Of a stretch of 64,000 nt of DNA, positions 54,639 through 62,611 are shown piece by piece (positions within the stretch are counted from its first letter, which is position 1; each line of letters begins with the position of its first letter). Source of the stretch: Nocardia sp. BSTN01 (GTDB lineage Bacteria > Actinomycetota > Actinomycetes > Mycobacteriales > Mycobacteriaceae); assembly GCF_015354405.1 (NCBI RefSeq), contig NZ_JADKYP010000007.1, positions 1-64,000 of the forward strand. The letters are read 5' to 3'. The notes under the pieces were generated by a model. It had not been told where the DNA came from, did no database searches, and saw only the letters and a program-made list of their open reading frames with translations. The position numbers were made by a program, and so were the translations under genes.

Positions 54639-56034
54639 CGTCCCCGCGCTGCTCCTGCGTCGAGCCGATCTGTTCGGCCACGGCCTGGGCGACTGTCGTC
54701 TCCGGAACGGTCTCATCGCGGAAGTCGGCCCGATATTGCGACCGCATCCCGACGAGACGGTGATCGACTGCGACAACGGCGCCCTCCTTCCGGGCCTGGC
54801 CGACCACCACCTGCACCTGGCCGCGATGGCCGCGGCTGCCGAGTCCTTCGACATCGCGCGAGTGTCGCGCTCCACGCTCGCCACGGTGATGTCGCGCGTC
54901 CCCCCCGGCCCCGACGGTTGGGTGCGCGTCGTCGGCTACGACGACGAGACGCACGGCTTTCTCGACCGCTACTCCCTCGATGAATGGCGATGTATCGGCC
55001 CTGTTCGAGTCCAGCACCGATCGGGAGCGCTGTGGGTGGTCGATTCCGATGCGCTTCGAGAGCTGGGCGCCGACACCGCTGACCACCCGGGCGTCGAACG
55101 TGATGAATTGGGCAGACCGACAGGGAGGTTGTGGCGTGCCGATTCCTGGCTCCGGGAAACTCTGGGCGGCCATCGGCCCGACATGGCAGCGGTCAGTCGC
55201 CGGCTGGTGGCCGTAGGGATCACTCATGTCGCGGACGCATCACCCGACGCGGGCCCGGCAACGGTCGCGGCCGACGCCGTGGCCGGAGATCACATCGTCC
55301 AGCACGTCATGGTCATGGCAGAAGCGTCCGGCCCGGCAGACCACCCGCGGCTCGCGGTGGGGCCCGTCAAGATCGTGGTCGCCGACCATGACCTTCCGGA
55401 ATTGGGCACTCTCGTCTCCCGCATCCGCCGAGCGCACGCACAACACAGATCCGTCGCGCTGCATTGCGTCAGCCGCGTGGCTCTGGCCCTGACACTGGCC
55501 GCACTCCGGGACGCCGGGCACCGTGAGGGCGACCGGATCGAGCACTGCGCGGTCGCCGATGACGCGGCCCTCGCCGAAATCGCCGCCCTCCAGCTGCGTG
55601 TGATCACTCAGCCGACGCTGGTCGCGCGTCGCGGTGACGACTACTGGGCTCGTGCCGAGCCACAGGATCGAGCCGACCTGTGGCGCTACGGCAGCCTGCT
55701 GCGCGCGGGCATTCGTACCGCACCCAGCAGCGACGCACCCTACGGCGATCCCGACCCGTGGTTCTGCTTGCGCGCTGCGGCTACCCGCCGCACCGCCTCC
55801 GGCCGTGTGCTCGGCTCCGATGAGCGCGTCGAGGGCCGAATTGCCCTGCGGGGCATGCTGTCACGTCTGTCCGACCCCGGTGGCGCGGCTCGCCGGATCG
55901 AGCGGGGACATGCGGCCGACCTGGTGCTACTCGACCGACCGCTGCGTGACGCGCTCCTGAATCCGCGAGCCGAGCATGTCCGAGGCACCTTCATCATGGG
56001 CGAGATCCGGTACGACGCGGGCGATTTAGTTTAA
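54619..56034 (+). CDS. YtcJ-like metal-dependent amidohydrolase
   Basis: 471 residues. The N-terminal metal motif is GLADHHLHLAAM with His64 and His66, further His residues lie in SVALHCVSR and RIEHCAVAD, and the last metal Asp is in APSSDAPYGDPDPW. This amidohydrolase_3 group hydrolyses amides, lactams or similar ring bonds, but many members have no known substrate. It starts inside the preceding crotonase gene (20-base overlap), so the two are translated together. The pairing suggests ring opening followed by hydration. Confidence 0.82.
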   Translation: MNSAKRDVPALLLRRADLFGHGLGDCRLRNGLIAEVGPILRPHPDETVIDCDNGALLPGLADHHLHLAAMAAAAESFDIARVSRSTLATVMSRVPPGPDGWVRVVGYDDETHGFLDRYSLDEWRCIGPVRVQHRSGALWVVDSDALRELGADTADHPGVERDELGRPTGRLWRADSWLRETLGGHRPDMAAVSRRLVAVGITHVADASPDAGPATVAADAVAGDHIVQHVMVMAEASGPADHPRLAVGPVKIVVADHDLPELGTLVSRIRRAHAQHRSVALHCVSRVALALTLAALRDAGHREGDRIEHCAVADDAALAEIAALQLRVITQPTLVARRGDDYWARAEPQDRADLWRYGSLLRAGIRTAPSSDAPYGDPDPWFCLRAAATRRTASGRVLGSDERVEGRIALRGMLSRLSDPGGAARRIERGHAADLVLLDRPLRDALLNPRAEHVRGTFIMGEIRYDAGDLV

Positions 56035-56192
56035 TAATACAAAGGTTAAGCTTCAAGAATAGGGCGACAGAGCCGAATTTCGCGGAATTGCGATAAATCA
56101 TATGACTCTTAAGGGAGGATGGCGGCAGCCGCGCAGAGACCATCGAAAGTCTCCCGGCGCGGCCTTCTCGACACGGTACGAACGGAGATTTC
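56035..56192. other. 158-base AT-richer leader before the cupin gene
   Basis: The first 70 bases are AT-rich for this genome and likely hold the cupin promoter. An ATG at 56102 and GGGAGG after it could be read as a tiny gene, but the frame gives only an arginine-rich peptide. Confidence 0.35.
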
Positions 56193-56600
56193 ATGCCGCA
56201 CAGCACATTGGAGAACCTGCCGGCCGGAGGCGGAGGGCGGTGGCCGTCCGCGGCCTCATCTTTCAGATCCGTGCACTGGGGTGACATGGAGGTCGGGTTC
56301 ACCACGGTCCACACCCCAGTGGACTGCACCGATATCTACCAGAACCTGCCCGGTGGCGTATGCCCGTGCCCGCACTTCGGCTACATCATCAGCGGCCGGC
56401 TGCGATGCACATACCCCGGTACCGACATCCCCGATGAGGTGGCCGGGCCGGGCGAGGTGTATTACTTCCCGGCCGGACACGTTCTCGTATACGACGAGCC
56501 GACGAACGCGATCGAGTTCAACCCGGCGTCGGGACTACAGCAGCTGATGAACGCGGTCGAGCGCAACCTCGCACAGAACCCCGAGGTCGTCGGTAGCTGA
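56193..56600 (+). CDS. small cupin-domain protein
   Basis: 135 residues, a single cupin barrel. GYIISGRLRCTYPG and GPGEVYYFPAGHVLVYDEPT are the two cupin motifs; His in PHFGY and in PAGHVL are possible metal ligands, but the set is incomplete, so it may bind a ligand rather than catalyse. Start ATG 56193 has CGGAGA upstream. It faces a TetR gene convergently. Confidence 0.8.
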   Translation: MPHSTLENLPAGGGGRWPSAASSFRSVHWGDMEVGFTTVHTPVDCTDIYQNLPGGVCPCPHFGYIISGRLRCTYPGTDIPDEVAGPGEVYYFPAGHVLVYDEPTNAIEFNPASGLQQLMNAVERNLAQNPEVVGS

Positions 56601-56619
56601 CAGAGCGAGCGGGCGGATG

Positions 56620-57255
56620 TCACCACCGGCCGAACAGGGCGCGTACCAAGACCTCGCGCAGGTCTTGGACCGCCCGTCTCGGGTCGTTGTGCGACAGCCC
56701 CCACCACACGCCGAGCTGGCCGTGCAGACCGGTCCAGAGCAGCCGGGCAGCCTCCACCGCGGTGAGACCACCCGGCGTCAGGGAGTCGCCCAGGTAGGCA
56801 CCGACAGTGTCCTCCCACACCTCGAGGACGCGGAGCGCAGGATGCCCGGCCGACTCCTGCTGCACAAGCAGCATGGGCCCCATATGAAATATCAACTGGT
56901 AGCGAAGGCGTTCCCCGGTCGCGAAATGCCAGTACGCGTCGATGACCGCGCGCAGCGCTGTCCACGAATCTCCTTGCGGCACAGAACGAGCCGCCAACCG
57001 CATCGCCTCGGCCAGATCCGTATAGACCTCGTCGAGGACCGCCGCCAGCAGCTCGGTCTTGTCCTGGAAGTGGTTGTAGACCGAGGGTGCCGCGATGCCT
57101 GCCTCGCGAGCGATCGCGCGCAACGTGATCTCGTCGGGCCGGCCGTTCTCCTGCAGAAGACGATTGGCCGCATCCAGGATTTCCCGGCGCAACCGCTGAC
57201 CCTCACCCCAGCGGTTCGGCATCCGGGAACGGCCGTTCGCGCGTTCGGTCGTCAT
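56620..57255 (-). CDS. TetR-family regulator
   Basis: 211 residues. HTH: TLRAIAREAGIAAPSVYNHF at about 44-63, preceded by REILDAANRLLQENGRPDEI; the C-terminal part matches the TetR_C_33-like helical domain (HMGPMLLVQQESAGH). ATG 57255 has GAAGGGG upstream. It is divergent from the unrecognised protein at 57398 and probably represses it. Confidence 0.87.
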   Translation of the reverse strand: MTTERANGRSRMPNRWGEGQRLRREILDAANRLLQENGRPDEITLRAIAREAGIAAPSVYNHFQDKTELLAAVLDEVYTDLAEAMRLAARSVPQGDSWTALRAVIDAYWHFATGERLRYQLIFHMGPMLLVQQESAGHPALRVLEVWEDTVGAYLGDSLTPGGLTAVEAARLLWTGLHGQLGVWWGLSHNDPRRAVQDLREVLVRALFGRW

Positions 57256-57339
57256 CAGCTCACCCCTTCGGCTCGGTGCACCCAGTGTGCGGCACCCCCC
57301 GCCGGACCCGCCGAGGGGGGTTGTGCGCGGATGGCAAAC

Positions 57340-57390
57340 GACTTACAGTGTTAGCCGAGTTGGTTAACAACGTTAGTTGATTCAACAAGG
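57340..57390. promoter_or_regulatory. candidate TetR operator upstream of 57398
   Basis: GTTAGCC (57350-57356) and GGTTAAC (57362-57368) form an inverted repeat with one mismatch and a 5-base spacer; further GTTAG and CAAC half-sites follow to 57386. Located between the TetR gene and the 57398 gene. Confidence 0.5.
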
Positions 57391-57397
57391 AGATGTG

Positions 57398-58474
57398 ATG
57401 ACGACATCACAGGCAAGCATCCCCACTGCTACAGCTCCGGCCGCGAGCGGAAGCGCCGCGGCCCTGCCCTGGCCGATCGCGGGACGTTTTTCCGGCAAGA
57501 TGATGCTCGGCCCGCACGAGCCGAGCGCCACCGAGATGCTGTCCCACGACGATCTACTCGGTCTGCCCCTGTGGGGCCGGTTCGCCTACGGCAATCTCAA
57601 GGACGAGGACGGCGAACTCCAGGAGTGGTTGCGGTTGCTGGCTCCCGGCGCGCATTCCAAGTTCTTCGTGCAGTCGAGCGCGGGTGCCGACACCCTGCGC
57701 CTGCAGCACGACCTGTGCGCCGCCGCCGCGACGTCGTATACCGAGCGCGCCGATGACGGCACCGCCGTCTGGACGAAACCAGAAGGAGCCGAAGGCAATT
57801 CGTTCGATATGCGCATGGCGCCGGACGGTAGCCGGTTCACCTGGCAGGAGGAGGGAATCCTCGACATCACCGGCGTCCTGCTGGGTCCGGGCCTGCAGTG
57901 GTACCTGCCCGACCGGCAGGGCAGCCAGCTGTACGTCTCACAACTCTACGAGGTGTCCGGTACCGCGCTCGGGAAGACAGTCAAGGGCGTCATCGCCTTC
58001 GACAAGACCTATCTGCCGGCCGGGCAGAATCTCTACAGCGGTGACGATCCGCTGTTCCGCCCCGACCAGCACCACCGGACGTGGTACACGTGGGCCACCG
58101 TGTACACCGACGGCACCTTCGACGGCGGCCATTTCATTCTCGGATCCGACCGAATGGCGATGGCGCTCCTGACGAACGAGCGCGGTGAACTCACGCTGGA
58201 TACCGACATCACCGGCGAAGTCCGGCTGGCCCCCGACGGCGCCACCGAGCACATCCTCATCCGCACCAGCGCCGGAGCGGAATGGGAATTCTTCCCGGAC
58301 CCCAAGGGGGCGATGCCCGATATGGACCATGTCGGAATCAACGATGTGGCCACCCCTCAGCGAGAGGGACGCTGGGCACTCGTCGGCGACAAACGAGAGC
58401 CCTCGGCCTGGTTCGCCTGGGGCGAAGTGGCGAGCCACGAGAGCACCGACTACATCCGCCACTATCGGCACTGA
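57398..58474 (+). CDS. conserved protein, paralogue of the 61517 protein; function unknown
   Basis: 358 residues. I do not recognise an enzyme family. It shares a clear framework with the 329-residue protein at 61517-62506: a W-Y/H-LP segment, YVSQLYEVSGT against YVSQLYEVEGT, WYTWATVYTDGTFDGGHF against WYTWATRYADGTLDAGHF, and a final EFFPDPKG against EFLPDPRG. Many Trp, Tyr and alternating hydrophobic residues suggest an all-beta, lipocalin-like (AttH/CrtC-like) fold that binds a hydrophobic ligand. ATG 57398 has AAGGAG upstream. It is divergent from a TetR gene and ends in a terminator, so it is expressed alone. Confidence 0.75.
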   Translation: MTTSQASIPTATAPAASGSAAALPWPIAGRFSGKMMLGPHEPSATEMLSHDDLLGLPLWGRFAYGNLKDEDGELQEWLRLLAPGAHSKFFVQSSAGADTLRLQHDLCAAAATSYTERADDGTAVWTKPEGAEGNSFDMRMAPDGSRFTWQEEGILDITGVLLGPGLQWYLPDRQGSQLYVSQLYEVSGTALGKTVKGVIAFDKTYLPAGQNLYSGDDPLFRPDQHHRTWYTWATVYTDGTFDGGHFILGSDRMAMALLTNERGELTLDTDITGEVRLAPDGATEHILIRTSAGAEWEFFPDPKGAMPDMDHVGINDVATPQREGRWALVGDKREPSAWFAWGEVASHESTDYIRHYRH

Positions 58475-58518
58475 ATTACGGCACGTAATTCGGTATCACG
58501 GTAAGAAATTCAGCATGA

Positions 58519-58563
58519 AAAGAACGTGATGCCCCGTCCTCGGAACGGCGCATCACGTTCTTT
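58519..58563. terminator. bidirectional terminator hairpin
   Basis: AAAGAACGTGATGC (58519-58532) pairs perfectly with GCATCACGTTCTTT (58550-58563). A4 and T3 tracts flank it. Located between the convergent 57398 gene and thioesterase gene. Confidence 0.85.
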
Positions 58564-58595
58564 CTGTACCGCCATGACGAACACCGAGGGACCGG

Positions 58596-59261
58596 CTACG
58601 CCCGACCGCTCTGTGCCGGCCGGCGATCTCGGTCGTCGGCAGGGTAGATGGGGTCGTCGCGGCGGCCTGCGGCTTTGTGCACGCTGACCGCGGACACCGT
58701 CACCCGGCCCTCGTGCCGAATCTCGGCCGAGGTCAACAGCACCCCGCCGGCCGTCCCCGCGGTCTGCGCCCACAGTTCCAGCGCGGGACCGAGCGGAGTG
58801 GGCCGGCGGTAGTCGATGGTCAGACTTTTGGTGTAACCCACGTGCCCCGTCGCCAGAACGGCGAGACTGGTGAGTTCGTCGAGTACCGACGCAACCACGC
58901 CGCCGTGCACCGACCCCAGCGGGCCCGCGTGAATCGGATCGGCCCGCAGGGTGCCGCGAATGACGTCGCCGTCCGCCCACACCCTCGCCTCACCTGACAT
59001 GGGGTTCAGATCGCCCAGCACCGGACTGTAGGGAATGGTCCGGCGAAGATCCGCCGGCTCCCACGCCAGCAGCCGGTTGGCCGGTGGCGCAAGCTGTTCG
59101 ACCGCGTACGGCCCGGACCAGGCATGTGCGTCGAGCAACTCACATGCCTGGCGGCTCAACATGCCCACCTTCTCGGCAACATCCTCGGGCGGGGCTGACA
59201 CCCGCGCGGAGTTGGCGAGCCGGCCCAGCTCCCTGGCCATCGCCGCGAGGTGAGATTTCAC
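58596..59261 (-). CDS. PaaI-family thioesterase
   Basis: 221 residues from GTG 59261, which overlaps the stop of the upstream gene (GTGA) and has GGAGATG before it. The hotdog motif GSVHGGVVASVLDELTSLAV at about 130-150 and LTIDYRRPTPLGPALE follow a 100-residue N-terminal helical part. The general base is probably the Asp of VLDEL. Last gene of the four-gene operon starting at 62506; it may release the product acid from CoA. Confidence 0.84.
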   Translation of the reverse strand: MKSHLAAMARELGRLANSARVSAPPEDVAEKVGMLSRQACELLDAHAWSGPYAVEQLAPPANRLLAWEPADLRRTIPYSPVLGDLNPMSGEARVWADGDVIRGTLRADPIHAGPLGSVHGGVVASVLDELTSLAVLATGHVGYTKSLTIDYRRPTPLGPALELWAQTAGTAGGVLLTSAEIRHEGRVTVSAVSVHKAAGRRDDPIYPADDRDRRPAQSGRA

Positions 59262-60430
59262 CCCAGCATCTCCTCGGTGATGCCGTAGCGGGGAAGCGCA
59301 CCGATAGCCCACGGCTCGATCACTCCGTAGCCGACTTCATCGCCGCACACACAGTCCACCGCGATCTCCTCACAGCCGTAGAGCTCATCGAGGACAGCTT
59401 TCTCGCGGAGGTCGAGCGCCTCACCGGCGACATCGAGTGCACCTCGGTAACCGCCCTGCCACCAACCACGGAAACCGAAGTAGCCGCCCCCGCGGAAGTA
59501 GTAGACGAGATCCTTCCATGAGCAGGTAATCTCGCGCTTGCTTCCGTCCTCCAATCCGACCCTCGCCTGCAGCGAACGTCCTCGGCGGGAATTCGGCCAG
59601 AACTCGAAGTCCAGGTCGAGGCTGGTGATCCGTAGCCGCGGCCGATCGGTGCCCGGAAAGACGACGAAGCCTTCGGACACACCGGTACTCGACTGGATCG
59701 GACGGCCGTCCGGCCCCTGAGTGAAGGTGGTCGACAGGGCCCAGCTGCCGAAATTGAGATTGATATAGCCGTGCAGCACCCCCTGGCCATGTGCGGGGGC
59801 CGGCCGCAAGCCGTCCTCGGGACGTCCCTTCGGGTCGTTGTACCAGAAGGCTCCCGTGTTGGGGATTCCCGTCATCGAGCGAATCCCCCATGAGCGGTCC
59901 TTGTAGGCGTAGGTGCGCTCCGGATCCAGACGGTAGGACTTCCCCTCCACGGTCACCTCGCCCGACGCTCGACCGGGCTGGAAGTAGCGAATCGTATGGT
60001 TGGTGGTGATTCCCTTCTCCCGCCGTACTCCGGCGCTGCCGACAATGGGCTGGAACTCGCTCTCGAAGGTCACATCGAAGCTGACGCCCAACTCGTTCTC
60101 GGCGAGGACGACCCGGTTTTCGGTCGGAGGGGAAATGATCTCCCAGGTCACAGGGCCGACCACAGTGTTGTCGATCTGCGGTCGCAACTCTCGCGAGGCG
60201 CGCACGTTCCACTGCCGACCGGGGACGGCGACGCCCGCGAAAGCATCCATGACGTCGCGATTGGTGTATTTGCCGATGCCCACGGCGATCATGACGGTGC
60301 CGGAGGTGTCGTAGGCGACGACGTACCCTTTCTCCGTCCAGTTGCGATCGGTGGTCGTCACTTGCTCGAAACTGGAGACGGTTTGATGGCAGAGATACTC
60401 GTCGGCGGCGGTGAGAACGATGTCGTTCAC
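59258..60430 (-). CDS. conserved beta-rich protein, possible two-barrel lipocalin-like; function unknown
   Basis: 390 residues from GTG 60430, with AGAGGA 6 bases upstream. Not recognised with certainty. It starts TAADEYLCHQTVSSFEQVTT, has TYAYKDRSWGIRSMTG and GVLHGYINLNFGSWALSTTF, and a C-terminal YFGFRGWWQGGYRGALDV. The pattern recalls actinobacterial hypothetical proteins with an AttH/CrtC-like two-barrel fold that are often found beside APH-type kinases. Its neighbours are an APH kinase and a thioesterase. It may bind or process the lipid or terpenoid substrate. Confidence 0.65.
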   Translation of the reverse strand: MNDIVLTAADEYLCHQTVSSFEQVTTTDRNWTEKGYVVAYDTSGTVMIAVGIGKYTNRDVMDAFAGVAVPGRQWNVRASRELRPQIDNTVVGPVTWEIISPPTENRVVLAENELGVSFDVTFESEFQPIVGSAGVRREKGITTNHTIRYFQPGRASGEVTVEGKSYRLDPERTYAYKDRSWGIRSMTGIPNTGAFWYNDPKGRPEDGLRPAPAHGQGVLHGYINLNFGSWALSTTFTQGPDGRPIQSSTGVSEGFVVFPGTDRPRLRITSLDLDFEFWPNSRRGRSLQARVGLEDGSKREITCSWKDLVYYFRGGGYFGFRGWWQGGYRGALDVAGEALDLREKAVLDELYGCEEIAVDCVCGDEVGYGVIEPWAIGALPRYGITEEMLG

Positions 60431-60447
60431 GATATTCCTCTCTTCTC

Positions 60448-61515
60448 TCAGGCGTAGGTGCCCAGCAGGGCGGCGAGTCGTCGGGTCGGGACGTTGTCGG
60501 TCAGATAACTTGCCGGGAACGTCAATTCGGGCGGGCTCAGCCGAACGGTCAGCACCAGTAACGCGGCCAGTCGCAGCGCCTGCATGATGCTGTGGAACTC
60601 CAGGCACTGCACCGTCCGCGACGTCCGCGACTCGTAGTGGGCAATGGTCTCGTCGGCATCGGGCAGGCCAGGCAGGCGTGGCACATCGTTGAGTTCGGCC
60701 ACGACTTGATCGACGAGAAGGAAGTAGGCGAGATCGCCTTCCGGCGCCCCGAGGTGGGCCAACTCCCAGTCCAGTACGGATATGACCTCCCCGTCGCGGT
60801 ACACGATGTTTCCGGGGCGCGCGTCGCCCCAGCACAACACCGTTTCCGCGCTATTCGGCAGATTCTTTCGCAAATAGCCCAGGGCCTCACGCAGAACCGG
60901 CAGTGGTCCCATGTCCGCCCAGTCCAGCTGGCTCTCGATGACGTCGAGCATGCGTGTGAGCGCTTCCGTGCCGCCGACACGCGGGCCGAGGCCGGCCGGG
61001 AGTTCCACGCCGTCGATACCCACGCTGTGCAATGCCGCCATCGCGTCGACGGCGCCGAACCACATGTCACGGCGCTGGGCGATCGAGGCTTCGAAGAACA
61101 ATCCGTGCCCGTGAAAACCCGGCCGGAAACCGGAGGCGACCTCGCCGTGGACACGATGCATCAGATACGCGGGCGCACCGAGCACGGCCACGTCGTCGAC
61201 GAACCAGGCGACCTCCGGCACCGGGACCGGGCTGTCGTGCAGAAACGCCATCACGTCGTACTGCAGACGCAGATCGTAGTCGGGGAACAACCCCACGCTT
61301 CCCGGTTGTGCGCGCAGGACCAGCTCGGACGAATATTCTCCGGCACTGTCGCGCCAGGTCAGTTCGGTGAACAGCGAGACGTTCGAGAAGCCGGAGGTAG
61401 CCGGCACGAACGGCGACAGCTCGACCGAGGTCGCGTCCGGCATTGTCGCGGCAATCCACCGTTCCAGTGAACTTCGGCGATCTTGCAGGTCGGCAGTCGT
61501 GGAATCGCGGGTCAT
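60448..61515 (-). CDS. APH-fold kinase, third copy (WGD catalytic loop)
   Basis: 355 residues. The catalytic loop reads VLCWGDARPGNIVYRDG, with Trp229 in place of the usual His and Asp231 as base; SVLDWELAHLG carries Asp249. This W-G-D form is common in one actinobacterial subgroup. It begins one base after the stop of the 61517 gene. The closest role is phosphorylation of a small hydroxylated molecule or acyl-CoA; no dehydrogenase is adjacent, unlike the copies at 39000 and 43270. Confidence 0.85.
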   Translation of the reverse strand: MTRDSTTADLQDRRSSLERWIAATMPDATSVELSPFVPATSGFSNVSLFTELTWRDSAGEYSSELVLRAQPGSVGLFPDYDLRLQYDVMAFLHDSPVPVPEVAWFVDDVAVLGAPAYLMHRVHGEVASGFRPGFHGHGLFFEASIAQRRDMWFGAVDAMAALHSVGIDGVELPAGLGPRVGGTEALTRMLDVIESQLDWADMGPLPVLREALGYLRKNLPNSAETVLCWGDARPGNIVYRDGEVISVLDWELAHLGAPEGDLAYFLLVDQVVAELNDVPRLPGLPDADETIAHYESRTSRTVQCLEFHSIMQALRLAALLVLTVRLSPPELTFPASYLTDNVPTRRLAALLGTYA

Positions 61516-61516
61516 C

Positions 61517-62506
61517 TCACGCCCTCCGCGACTTGTCCGGCTCCGTACCGTGGGAAGGAGCTATCTCGCCGTAGGCGAACCAGTGGACCGGCGCGCGATC
61601 GTCGCCCACGCGGCGCCACCGGCCCTCGGTCTGCGGGTTCGGCATCGGCATGAAGTCGACCATGCGGCCTCGCGGGTCGGGCAGGAACTCCCAGACCTCG
61701 CCGGCGGCACGGATTTCGATGCGATCCGGCCAGGTACCGGACTCGTCCAGCGTGACGGACCCGTGGACATCGGTGGTACGCCGAACCGCGCCCGTCTCGT
61801 CGCAGAGCAGCATCATCCCCAGCCCGTCGTGGCCGAGCATGAAGTGTCCGGCGTCGAGGGTGCCGTCGGCATACCGGGTCGCCCAGGTGTACCAGGCGAC
61901 ATGAAGCTTTTCGCCGATGAGCAGATCGTTGTCGTAGATACGTCCCCGCATGTACATGTCGTCGGCGCCGAAGAAGCCCCGGACCGGGTGATCGAGGATC
62001 GTTCCCTCGACCTCGTAGAGCTGGGAGACGTAGTAGTAGCCGTCCTCACCGTGTGGCAGGTGCCAGTGCAGACCCGGCTCCACCAGTCTTCCGCGCAGGT
62101 CCATCACGCCGTGCTCGGACCACCGCGTCTCGGTTGCGTCGACTTCGAATCGGAACGGGTGTCCCTGGGCGCCGGGCGAACTCTCCAGTACCGTCGTTCC
62201 CTCTCGGTGGGTCCGGACGAAATCGGTGCACCGTGCCGAGCGCCGGCTCGCTTCGTGTACGCGAAGGTCGTCCGAACCGAGCGTCGTCTGAAGGATGAAC
62301 CGCTGGCGTCCACCGTCCCCGCTCTCGGGGATACGGAGAACGGTGTAGAGATTTGCCGCGTCGTCGCGAAGCGACCCGTAGAGATAGAGCGCGGACCACG
62401 GGAGTCCGAACCAGTCCCGGGCGAGCGCGACCTGAGCCGGATCCGAGGAATGTTCCCCCAGTATCAATTGATAGTGGAAATGTCCGCGCTCGGAAAGTGA
62501 GCCCAT
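61517..62506 (-). CDS. conserved protein, paralogue of the 57398 protein; function unknown
   Basis: 329 residues. ATG 62506 has AAGGAG upstream. Shares with the 57398 protein the segments YVSQLYEVEGT, WYTWATRYADGTLDAGHF and WEFLPDPRGRM, and a final HWFAYGEIAP. No signal peptide or membrane segment. It heads an operon with a WGD kinase, a beta-rich protein and a thioesterase, preceded by a TGTC/GACA dyad. A binding or isomerase-like role on a hydrophobic substrate is a guess from fold impression only. Confidence 0.75.
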   Translation of the reverse strand: MGSLSERGHFHYQLILGEHSSDPAQVALARDWFGLPWSALYLYGSLRDDAANLYTVLRIPESGDGGRQRFILQTTLGSDDLRVHEASRRSARCTDFVRTHREGTTVLESSPGAQGHPFRFEVDATETRWSEHGVMDLRGRLVEPGLHWHLPHGEDGYYYVSQLYEVEGTILDHPVRGFFGADDMYMRGRIYDNDLLIGEKLHVAWYTWATRYADGTLDAGHFMLGHDGLGMMLLCDETGAVRRTTDVHGSVTLDESGTWPDRIEIRAAGEVWEFLPDPRGRMVDFMPMPNPQTEGRWRRVGDDRAPVHWFAYGEIAPSHGTEPDKSRRA

Positions 62507-62578
62507 CGGATCTCCTTCTTGCCAGATTTACCTGCCAGAAAAATTATGAAGAAGATCCGCGGCGTTGAATAGATTTCG

Positions 62579-62601
62579 AACTGTCACTGTCACTGACAGT
62601 T
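62579..62601. promoter_or_regulatory. AACTGTCA-N7-TGACAGTT palindrome upstream of the 62506 operon
   Basis: Perfect 8-base inverted repeat, AACTGTCA (62579-62586) and TGACAGTT (62594-62601), 73 bases before the operon start. The centre CTGTCAC adds a third half-site. Related elements occur at 43211 and 49868. Confidence 0.65.
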
Positions 62602-62611
62602 TCTTCCGTGA

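Noticed and set aside
56102-56284. Small ORF before the cupin gene
   Set aside because: Overlaps the cupin start in another frame, Arg-rich, no ribosome binding site before its ATG.
39000-61515. Calling the three APH-fold genes antibiotic resistance kinases
   Set aside because: They resemble the ACAD10/11 and LvaA type, two of them are co-transcribed with acyl-CoA dehydrogenases and SDRs, and nothing in the context suggests aminoglycosides.
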